Of a stretch of DNA of 6,815 nt, positions 1-5,749 are shown piece after piece. Each line of letters opens with the position of its first letter. The stretch's first letter is position 1. A program made the translations under genes and the position numbers. Source of the stretch: Candidatus Poseidonia sp. (GTDB lineage Archaea; Thermoplasmatota; Poseidoniia; Poseidoniales; Poseidoniaceae); assembly GCA_013330155.1 (NCBI GenBank), contig DUIU01000191.1, forward strand, positions 1 through 6,815, given 5' to 3'. Under the pieces are notes generated by a model. The model ran no database searches and was not told the origin of the DNA. It saw nothing but the letters and a program-made list of their open reading frames with translations.

Positions 1-644
1 GACATCTTGGTGTATCGAGTGATGTCCTCCATCACCTGATCGCCAAGGTCTCGACGGACGACGTTGCCTCCGAGGGGCATGGGCCAACCGCCTGTGCGTT
101 CATTCCACCAAATACCGAGATCGATGATGACGTTGAGTTCGTGATTCTTGTAGGTCAATTGGCCCTCGTGGATGATCAATCCTGAGACGAATCGTCCGTC
201 GAGGACACCAGGCATGATTTCGTCGAAGGGGACGACCTCGATCGGCACGTCACCCCACGCCAGCCTCAATCCAAGGTAAGCGCTGGTCTTGAGGCCTGGT
301 ACTGCGATGGGAGCGGCACGGGCCTGTGCTTCGGTCACGCCGGGTTTGGCGATGATCATTGGGCCGTAACCCTCTCCCATCGATGCGCCGCAGTTCATCA
401 AGGCATAGCGGTCAGCGATGTCTGGGAATGCATGAATGGACACGGCTGAAACTTCCAATTCGCTGTTCATGGCGCGATGGTTCAACGTCTCAATGTCCTG
501 AAGTTCATGGACGAAGACATACCCGGGTGTTGGAAAGGCACCCGTCGTGAGTGCATGGAACATGAAGGCGTCGTCTGGGTCTGGAGAGTGCCCGATGCGG
601 ACAATCTTTTCTCCGGCCTCGTTTGTTGGCAAGTCTGCGCTCAT
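1..644 (-). CDS. mqnD: MqnD, 1,4-dihydroxy-6-naphthoate synthase (C-terminus cut by window edge)
   Basis: Converts cyclic dehypoxanthine futalosine to 1,4-dihydroxy-6-naphthoate, a late step of the futalosine route to menaquinone; cytoplasmic, with a periplasmic-binding-protein type II fold. I translated this strand by hand: 214 codons are present, and the family is usually about 270-290 residues, so roughly a quarter is missing off the left edge. Visible motifs are the N-terminal GHSPDPDDAFMF (residues 18-29), QDIETLN (49-55), the GASMGEGYGP loop (86-95), IAVPG (113-117), LIIHEGQLTY (156-165) and DLGIWW followed by PLGGNVVRRDL (175-200). His159 in the IHE motif aligns with the His proposed as catalytic base in Thermus MqnD. 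SPDPDDAF replaces the commoner SPCPNDTF, so this belongs to the divergent MqnD subgroup. The ATG at 644 is the only good start: no in-frame ATG, GTG or TTG lies between it and the mqnA stop. No clear Shine-Dalgarno site precedes it, which may mean coupling to mqnA, 37 bp upstream. Confidence 0.93.
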   Translation of the reverse strand, partial: MSADLPTNEAGEKIVRIGHSPDPDDAFMFHALTTGAFPTPGYVFVHELQDIETLNHRAMNSELEVSAVSIHAFPDIADRYALMNCGASMGEGYGPMIIAKPGVTEAQARAAPIAVPGLKTSAYLGLRLAWGDVPIEVVPFDEIMPGVLDGRFVSGLIIHEGQLTYKNHELNVIIDLGIWWNERTGGWPMPLGGNVVRRDLGDQVMEDITRYTKM

Positions 645-681
645 GGCTGTTGGTCCGACCCGCAGTTCAAGAAGGCACCTC

Positions 682-1497
682 TCACGCCATCGGCGCAAGC
701 GCTTCCCAAGCCCAACGAGGACGAGCATCGAGGCCACAGGCGTGTTCGAGGAAGGCATGCAGACCCAGATGGTCGTTTGGAGAAAGTCGGTTGAACACCT
801 CTCCAAAATACCGGTCCAAACGATCCATCGGAAGATGGGTATGCGCGTGCGCCCGTTTGAGGACCGCCGAACGAGCACCGGGTTGAGTCTCAAAAGCCAC
901 CAAACGATCCAACAAGGCTTCGTGTGCCGCTGCGACCAACGCCCTTGGAGTGTCGGCTCGAGCGACAAAGACGCCGAAAACCATGGGGAATCCGGTGCGT
1001 TCCACCCAAGCTTGACTCAAATCCATTTGGACAAGGTCAGGATGGAGTGCAGCACCGTCAAGAGCGCGGTCGCCAATGACCAGTGCACCGTCTGCGACTT
1101 CGAGCATTCCGTCAAGGTCAGGTCCCATTTTCGTGTAGATCACGTCCAAGTTTCGCTCCTTCACGATCCACTCCAAAAGCGCCACAGACGAGGCGGAATC
1201 GGTGGGGACCGCGATGGTCCGCATCTGTTCGATGGATTCCTTGCCAAACAGCAGGACGCTGCCAACTTCACCGGCGGAACTGATGCCGATGTCAGGGACG
1301 AGGACCAACTCCTCATGGTGCCGAGCATAATCTGCAGCAGGTATGGGTGCAAGCACACAATCCTTGCGCAACACATGCCCTGTTAGCCAAGAAGGGGGTG
1401 CAGCAAGCACCGACCACGAGGGGTCCAATCCAGTAAACAATGGATCACAATTGATGAAAGCCACCCTCCCAATGGTTCGGGTCCAGGTAGCCGTCAT
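682..1497 (-). CDS. mqnA: MqnA, chorismate dehydratase
   Basis: Removes water from chorismate to give 3-[(1-carboxyvinyl)oxy]benzoate, the committed step of the futalosine menaquinone pathway; cytoplasmic. The protein has 271 residues, normal for the family, and shares the two-lobed binding-protein fold of MqnD. Family signatures are GRVAFINCDPLF near the N-terminus (10-21, with the conserved Asn16), PDIGISSAGEVGSVLLF (68-84), TDSASSVALLEW (99-110), ALVIGDRAL (138-146), the DLSQAWVERTGFPMVFGVF block (159-177) and a C-terminal helical part ending in GLHAFLEHA. The SAGEVGS and TGFPMVF blocks separate MqnA from MqnD. The start ATG is backed by a strong ribosome binding site. It lies 9 bp after mqnE and 37 bp before mqnD, so it is the middle gene of a three-gene menaquinone cluster. 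Assignment is from motifs only; no residue looks missing. Confidence 0.93.
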   Translation of the reverse strand: MTATWTRTIGRVAFINCDPLFTGLDPSWSVLAAPPSWLTGHVLRKDCVLAPIPAADYARHHEELVLVPDIGISSAGEVGSVLLFGKESIEQMRTIAVPTDSASSVALLEWIVKERNLDVIYTKMGPDLDGMLEVADGALVIGDRALDGAALHPDLVQMDLSQAWVERTGFPMVFGVFVARADTPRALVAAAHEALLDRLVAFETQPGARSAVLKRAHAHTHLPMDRLDRYFGEVFNRLSPNDHLGLHAFLEHACGLDARPRWAWEALAPMA

Positions 1498-1501
1498 GAT
1501 T

Positions 1502-1508
1502 TCACCTC
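1502..1508 (-). promoter_or_regulatory. Ribosome binding site of mqnA, overlapping the mqnE stop
   Basis: On the minus strand GAGGTGA lies 4 nt before the mqnA ATG (1497-1495). It is a close match to the 16S anti-Shine-Dalgarno complement GGAGGTGA. Its first two bases are also the last two of the mqnE TGA stop (1509-1507), so ribosomes ending mqnE sit on the mqnA initiation site. This fixes the mqnA start and points to translational coupling of the two genes. Confidence 0.85.
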
Positions 1509-2718
1509 ATTCTGTGGCCATCGTGAGTCCACGGCGCTTTGGGACGGGGGGAGGAACAAATCGAGTGAAGGTGGTGTAGTCTGAATTTCGCTCCCACGGT
1601 TCTGCGCCCGCATCCTCGATAAGCCTCGACATCCTTCGCTTGTCGGCGTCCAACGGGGCCGTTGAACCGGCCAAGTGCATGATGGATTCCTTGTGAACCG
1701 TCCCGTCGATGTCGTCCGCTCCAAACCGAAGCGCAAGCTCCCCTAGCCCGTCACCCACGTTCATTCTGTAGGCCTTGATGTGGGGGATGCTGTCGAGCAT
1801 GAGCCGGGAAACGGCGATGGTCCGTAGGACTTCAGCGCCCGTGGCCAACTGTGCTTCAGGCAGGCGTGTGTCATCGGGGAGGAAAGGGTACGGGACAAAG
1901 CACTGGAAGCCACCCGTGCGGTCGGCGACCTCACGGAGCCGCAGCATGTGAATCACGCGCTGTTCCAAGGTTTCAACGGTTCCGAAGAGCATCGTACAGT
2001 TGCTGACATGCCCCAATTGGTGAACCGTGGCGTGAATGTCGAGGTATTCTTGGCTGCTTTCTTTTCCGTTGCAAATGACGGCTCGAACACCGTCGTCGAG
2101 AATTTCAGCCCCGCCACCGGGAAGTTGATCGAGGCCTGCGTCAAACAACCGTTCGAGCGTTTCCTCTACGGAAAGATCTGATTGCTTCGCCAAGTGTTTG
2201 ACCTCAACGGCCGTCAGGGCCTTGATGGACACATGAGGGAAGGCCGCTTTGGCCGCAGCGAACATCGACTCGTAGGTCGTCACGTCCCAATCGGGATGGA
2301 GTCCTCCGACGGAGTGGACTTCAGTGACGTGATCTGCATATCGACCCAAATCCTCGACGTAAGCTTCGGTGCTGAAGGCGTAGGCATCGTCCTGACGTTT
2401 CGAGCGACGGAACGCACAGAACCTGCAGGCGAGGGCGCAAACGTTGGTCGGGTTGATGTGGACGTTGTGGTTGAAGAAAGCCCGACGGCCGTAGCGTGCT
2501 TCCTTGGCAAGGTGGGCAAGACGCCCCAGTTCAGGTAAATCCGGATGGCTGTACATCAGAAGGCCATGTTGGAGGTCGAGACGTCCGCCTTCGAGAAGGG
2601 TGGTGACCACGGGTAACAGGGCTTCACTCCACGATTCGCTGGCGATGGAATCAGAAAAGTGCTCACGCCATTCTGGGTTGCAGCCAGCCAAGCGATGCTC
2701 CGCCCGGACCGCGCCCAT
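1507..2718 (-). CDS. mqnE: MqnE, aminofutalosine synthase (radical SAM)
   Basis: Radical SAM enzyme that adds the adenosyl radical of S-adenosylmethionine to the MqnA product, giving 6-amino-6-deoxyfutalosine; cytoplasmic, oxygen-sensitive [4Fe-4S] protein. It has 403 residues, slightly long for the family. The cluster motif is CALACRFC (Cys94, Cys98, Cys101) in NVHINPTNVCALACRFCAF. HINPTNVC fits MqnE better than its paralogue MqnC. Then follow EVHSVGGLHP (133-142), the LPGGGAEIL block (199-207), TMLFGTVET (242-250), TGGFQCFVP (268-276) and, near the C-terminus, PHIKAYRMNVG with FGADDIDGT (312-340). Two blocks depart from what I remember of the family: TMLYGH is TMLFGT here, and IPLAFHP is VPYPFLP. 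The ATG at 2718 follows a GGAGA site by 7 nt, and the N-terminal helix (LLEGGRLDLQHGLLMY) is complete. It is the first of the three mqn genes and starts 37 bp after the ATPase stop. Confidence 0.93.
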   Translation of the reverse strand: MGAVRAEHRLAGCNPEWREHFSDSIASESWSEALLPVVTTLLEGGRLDLQHGLLMYSHPDLPELGRLAHLAKEARYGRRAFFNHNVHINPTNVCALACRFCAFRRSKRQDDAYAFSTEAYVEDLGRYADHVTEVHSVGGLHPDWDVTTYESMFAAAKAAFPHVSIKALTAVEVKHLAKQSDLSVEETLERLFDAGLDQLPGGGAEILDDGVRAVICNGKESSQEYLDIHATVHQLGHVSNCTMLFGTVETLEQRVIHMLRLREVADRTGGFQCFVPYPFLPDDTRLPEAQLATGAEVLRTIAVSRLMLDSIPHIKAYRMNVGDGLGELALRFGADDIDGTVHKESIMHLAGSTAPLDADKRRMSRLIEDAGAEPWERNSDYTTFTRFVPPPVPKRRGLTMATE

Positions 2719-2725
2719 GCGATTT

Positions 2726-2730
2726 TCTCC
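2726..2730 (-). promoter_or_regulatory. Ribosome binding site of mqnE
   Basis: GGAGA on the minus strand, 7 nt before the mqnE ATG at 2718. It lies in the 37-bp gap (2719-2755) after the ATPase stop. The gap has no poly-T run or stem-loop that looks like a terminator and no obvious AT-rich promoter, which favours read-through from the ATPase gene. The site supports ATG 2718 over an out-of-frame ATG at 2747. Confidence 0.65.
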
Positions 2731-2755
2731 GGCCCGGAACCTTTCAAGGTGGTGT

Positions 2756-5656
2756 TTACGCCCTATCGGTCTTGGTCAGGGCAAGCCGTATGATTTTCCT
2801 AAATTCATCCATCACCAAAACGGTGGAAGCAACAAGGACGACCACCAGCCAATCTTGGGACTCAAGCGCCGTGGTCTTCAACAAATCTCCCACCACGACA
2901 TCGCCGAATGGTAGAGGCAGTCCAGCGCCTTGAACAAAGATCAACAAAAGGCCCATGGAAATCATGGTGGCGTAGTTGATCGCCCGATTCGAAAACACGC
3001 CCAGGTCAAACACGATGGAACGGTTCCCAGACCTGCAATTGAGCACGTTGAACAACTGGTACACGATGAAGACCGAGAACGCCATGGTCCTCGATTCCCG
3101 GAGTTCCTGATCCCAAGCATCGAACAATGCTCCACCGCCGGCCTCTTCCTGTTCAAGGCAAGTGGCCACGTCGAAACCAGGCCCCATGCCTTGGCATGGA
3201 CCGGTGATGACTTCGCCCCCAGCGAGGCCAAAGACGATCATGGTGCCCGTGACCATGACCGCGCCCAGGAACAAAATGAGGGTGATGTCTTGGAGGTTGG
3301 GCAGCGGTTCTCCCACGGGTCGAGGGGGTCGGTCCATGACTTCTCCATGGCGCTTTTCCATGCCCAAAGCGACCGCTGGCGGTCCGTCCATGAGGATGTT
3401 GATCACCAAGATTTGCGTGGCAGTGAGGGGCAATTCCCAACCAAGAACAAGGGTGCTGACAAACAACAGCAGCACAGCGGCAACGTTGGTTGAAATTTGA
3501 TAGCGGACAAAGTTCCGAATGTTGGAATAGATCTTGCGGCCTTCCTCGACGGCCTGAACGATGTTGGCAAAATTGTCATCCTGAAGGATCATGTCTGCTG
3601 CATCCTTCGCGACGTCCGTTCCAGCAATGCCCATGGCCACACCAATGTTGGCTTGGGCGAGCGCTGGTGCATCGTTGACGCCGTCGCCGGTCATGGCCAC
3701 AACATGGCCTTTCTCTTGAAGCGCGGTCACAATGCGCATTTTGTCCAACGGAGTGACCCGTGAGTAGATGCTTGCGCCTTCAACGCGCCCAAGAAGATCT
3801 TCATCCGCCATGTCGCGAAGTTCACGGCCACCGATCGACCCACCGTCATCACAACCCAAGTCATGAGCAATCGCTTCAGCGGTGGCCCGTTGGTCACCGG
3901 TGATCATCTTCACATCGATGCCTGCACGGTGGCACATCGCGATGGCTTCGGCCACTTCTGCACGGGGTGGGTCGATGATTCCCACTGATCCGAGCAGTGT
4001 CAAATCATGCTCGAGCGAAACCTCGGGATCCAAGGGGTCATCATTCGAAAGTTTGCGTGCGGCAAACGTGATGACGCGCATCGCACGGTCAGCAAGAAGG
4101 CCGACCCTGCTCCTGTAATCCAGGGCTTCCTGCTCGTCGAAAACAACCTCGTTGTTTCCTTCAAACCGTTGGGTGCAAAGCGGCAAGACGGACGATGTTG
4201 CTCCTTTCACGAAGAGCCAAAGCTCGCCTTCGTATTCATGGACAGTTGACATTCGCTTTCGAACGCTATCGAACACTTGTTCGTGCATGCGAGGGTGAAG
4301 GGATGCAAATTTTGTCACGTCGCCGTTGAGTTTCCAACCGGCCACGGCACATGCTGCGTCCGTTGGATCACCGATGGCCGACCAAATTCCGTCTTCCTCT
4401 TGGACCACAGCATTGTGCGAAAGAGAAAGGCCAGCAGCAAGGAGTCTGAACGATTTTTCCCGCTGGAGCTCAGCCATTGTGTCCTCATCGAGCGAAGTTG
4501 AATCGCGCTCAAGGGAGCCTGTGGGTTTGTACCCCTCGCCACCGACTTCGAAGGTTTCAACAAACGTCGCCAACGCCTTCACCGTCATTTGGTTCGTGGT
4601 CAATGTTCCTGTTTTATCCGAGCAGATTACGGTGGTCGAGCCAAGTGTTTCGACGGCTTTCATTTGCCGAATGATGGCACGGTGTCGGGCCATGTTTCGC
4701 ATGCCGAGGGACAACGTGATCACGAGGATGATCGGTAGCCCCTCTGGAACGATGGCGACGAAGATGGCAATGGCCACAATGAACTGGTCAACGACCACGG
4801 AGAAGAGGTCGCCCTGCCCGTCGATGATCGCCTTACCAAGTTCAACACCAACAATGACGACAGCGACGAGCAGCGCGATAAATCCGAGAAATCGGCCCAA
4901 AGATTCGAGTTTCAATTCGAGCGGCGTTTTCGGTGGCTCTGCCTCTTGGATGTCCGTGGCAATTCGACCGAGTTGGGTTTCCATACCGATGCTGACAACC
5001 AGCCCTTGACCTCGGCCTGTTGCAACCGTCGTTCCCATGTAGGCCATGTTGTCCCGGTCGGCCAAAAGCAGGTCTTCAGCAAGGGAATCAGCACCCTTCT
5101 TCCGAGGAACCGATTCACCCGTCAAGGCAGATTCATCAACTGTGAATTGCATCACGCTGATGAGTCTGACATCGGCCGGGACCTTTTGCCCCTCTTCGAG
5201 ACGAACGAGATCACCGGGCAGGAGCATGTCGGTTGGAATTTCGATGTCTCGTCCTTCCCTTACGACAACGCATTGGCTGATAGCACTGGATTTCAGCCGT
5301 TCAACGGCCTCCTCTGCTTTTCCCTCTTGCCAAAAGCCAAACGCAGCATTGGCGGTCAGGACAATGAAGATGAAAATCGCGTCCCCAGGCTTGTCAGGAT
5401 GGATCGCCAGTGCGATCAACGCCGCACCAATCAACAGGAAGTTGAGGGGATCGTTGTATTGATTGATGAACCGAAGCCAAGCAGGGACTGTGGGTTTTGA
5501 GGTCAGTCGGTTGAATCCATACCGTTCGCGGAGGTCGAAAACCTGGGTTTCTCCAAGGCCGTCAGGGCCGGTTTCCAATTGCTCGGAGACCCGTTCCGTT
5601 TCCAAGGCATGCCAAGGTATACCTTCCCCCCTTTGGGGGTGGTCCGCGGGAACCAT
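2756..5656 (-). CDS. P2A-type cation-transporting P-type ATPase, probably a Ca2+ pump with one ion site
   Basis: Membrane pump that uses ATP, through a phospho-aspartate intermediate, to move a cation (most likely Ca2+, perhaps Mn2+) out of the cytoplasm. The 966 residues are full length. In order: N-terminal domain with PWHAL (14-18) and GLGETQVFDLRERYG (33-47); M1-M2 (about 62-110); A domain with TGES (179-182); M3 (255-277); M4 with VPEGLP (303-308, Glu305); phosphorylation motif CSDKTGTLT (Asp347); nucleotide domain with FDSVRKRMS and KGAT (484-487); hinge DPPR, TGD (586-588) and MTGDGVNDAP (655-664); M5-M10 (about 713-953). M6 reads NILMDGPPA (Asn753, Asp757), as in SPCA/PMR1 pumps. The SERCA site I residues Glu771, Thr799 and Glu908 become Ala727, Met756 and Gln867, while site II (Glu305, Asn753, Asp757) is kept, so one ion per ATP is likely. 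The PMR1 Gln783 position is Val762, which argues against strong Mn2+ preference. The start ATG follows GGAGTGA. The ion is inferred; Na+ or H+ are less likely alternatives. Confidence 0.93.
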   Translation of the reverse strand: MVPADHPQRGEGIPWHALETERVSEQLETGPDGLGETQVFDLRERYGFNRLTSKPTVPAWLRFINQYNDPLNFLLIGAALIALAIHPDKPGDAIFIFIVLTANAAFGFWQEGKAEEAVERLKSSAISQCVVVREGRDIEIPTDMLLPGDLVRLEEGQKVPADVRLISVMQFTVDESALTGESVPRKKGADSLAEDLLLADRDNMAYMGTTVATGRGQGLVVSIGMETQLGRIATDIQEAEPPKTPLELKLESLGRFLGFIALLVAVVIVGVELGKAIIDGQGDLFSVVVDQFIVAIAIFVAIVPEGLPIILVITLSLGMRNMARHRAIIRQMKAVETLGSTTVICSDKTGTLTTNQMTVKALATFVETFEVGGEGYKPTGSLERDSTSLDEDTMAELQREKSFRLLAAGLSLSHNAVVQEEDGIWSAIGDPTDAACAVAGWKLNGDVTKFASLHPRMHEQVFDSVRKRMSTVHEYEGELWLFVKGATSSVLPLCTQRFEGNNEVVFDEQEALDYRSRVGLLADRAMRVITFAARKLSNDDPLDPEVSLEHDLTLLGSVGIIDPPRAEVAEAIAMCHRAGIDVKMITGDQRATAEAIAHDLGCDDGGSIGGRELRDMADEDLLGRVEGASIYSRVTPLDKMRIVTALQEKGHVVAMTGDGVNDAPALAQANIGVAMGIAGTDVAKDAADMILQDDNFANIVQAVEEGRKIYSNIRNFVRYQISTNVAAVLLLFVSTLVLGWELPLTATQILVINILMDGPPAVALGMEKRHGEVMDRPPRPVGEPLPNLQDITLILFLGAVMVTGTMIVFGLAGGEVITGPCQGMGPGFDVATCLEQEEAGGGALFDAWDQELRESRTMAFSVFIVYQLFNVLNCRSGNRSIVFDLGVFSNRAINYATMISMGLLLIFVQGAGLPLPFGDVVVGDLLKTTALESQDWLVVVLVASTVLVMDEFRKIIRLALTKTDRA
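5602..5625. repeat. CCAAGG repeats spaced 10 bp apart with two palindromes, inside the 5' end of the ATPase gene
   Basis: CCAAGG occurs at 5602-5607 and 5612-5617, one helical turn apart. Two palindromes are woven into the repeat: GGCATGCC (5606-5613) and a perfect 12-bp AAGGTATACCTT (5614-5625). The segment encodes residues 11-18 or so of the ATPase, including the family-typical PWHAL, so it is coding as well. It could be a binding site for a dimeric regulator of the divergent pair; that is inference. Chance remains possible. Confidence 0.4.
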
Positions 5657-5683
5657 GTTTCACTCCGAGGAAACGGACCACCC
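5637..5683. repeat. Perfect 10-bp inverted repeat bracketing the ATPase start
   Basis: Left arm GGGTGGTCCG (5637-5646) and right arm CGGACCACCC (5674-5683) are exact reverse complements with a 27-bp spacer; pairing stops at both ends. The spacer contains the ATPase ATG (5656-5654) and its ribosome binding site (5660-5666). In the ATPase mRNA the arms could form a stem with the initiation site in the loop; as DNA the arms could be half-sites for a regulator. The right arm ends immediately before the ATG of the small plus-strand ORF. The repeat is seen directly; its role is inferred. Confidence 0.6.
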
Positions 5684-5745
5684 ATGAAGATGATGGTCGA
5701 ACCGGGTTCCGATGCTTTGACGACGAAAGGACGATTCGGGGTGAC
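5657..5745. promoter_or_regulatory. Divergent control region between the ATPase and the OPT transporter
   Basis: These 89 bp separate the two divergent start codons, so promoters for both genes should lie here or just inside the genes. I see no convincing archaeal TATA/BRE element or bacterial -10/-35 pair on either strand: the stretch is GC-rich throughout. It holds the right arm of the 10-bp inverted repeat, the ATPase ribosome binding site and a possible leader ORF for the transporter. Confidence 0.5.
5660..5666 (-). promoter_or_regulatory. Ribosome binding site of the P-type ATPase
   Basis: GGAGTGA on the minus strand, 3 nt before the ATG at 5656. It differs by one missing G from GGAGGTGA. 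The spacing is like that at mqnA (4 nt). It supports the 5656 start, which also gives the N-terminal length expected for P2A pumps. Confidence 0.65.
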
Positions 5746-5749
5746 GTGA
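5684..5749 (+). CDS. Possible 21-residue leader ORF upstream of the OPT gene
   Basis: An ATG at 5684, followed by AAG ATG ATG, opens a 21-codon ORF ending GRFGVT and TGA at 5747-5749. The TGA overlaps the transporter's GTG start as GTGA, the standard 4-nt overlap of translationally coupled genes. The transporter itself has only GGGGTGA one nucleotide before its GTG, closer than the 3-4 nt seen at its neighbours, so coupling would help explain its initiation. The peptide has no recognisable family and no run of a single amino acid as in attenuators. No good Shine-Dalgarno site precedes the ATG; GAGG is 14 nt upstream. An ORF this short can easily arise by chance. Confidence 0.25.
   Translation: MKMMVEPGSDALTTKGRFGVT

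Noticed and set aside
547..1386. A 279-codon open frame on the plus strand, opposite mqnD and mqnA.
   Set aside because: It has low-complexity, basic and histidine-rich composition, no recognisable domain, and lies entirely opposite two well-supported enzymes. Codon bias of the real genes explains the open antisense frame.
2721..2735. A near-palindrome (TCCGG/CCGGA) covering the mqnE ribosome binding site.
   Set aside because: The arms meet with a single central base, so no RNA hairpin can form, and an 11-bp symmetry of G and C is easily found by chance.
4326..5009. A 227-codon open frame on the plus strand, opposite the ATPase.
   Set aside because: Serine- and methionine-rich composition typical of an antisense frame; the opposing ATPase frame carries all the conserved P-type motifs across this stretch.
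5626..5639. CCCCCCTTTGGGGG, which looks like a small hairpin near the ATPase start.
   Set aside because: The loop is only 3 nt, there is no following T run in either direction, and it is inside the coding sequence of the ATPase, so it is not supported as a terminator.
2756..5656. Reading the P-type ATPase as a P3A proton pump or a heavy-metal (P1B) pump.
   Set aside because: It lacks the CPx motif and N-terminal metal-binding domains of P1B pumps, and the VPEGLP, NILMDGPP and ten-helix layout fit P2A calcium-type pumps rather than P3A.
5717..5722. TTGACG, resembling a bacterial -35 box upstream of the OPT gene.
   Set aside because: About 17 bp downstream there is only GGTGAC, not a -10 element, and the position would leave no room before the GTG start.
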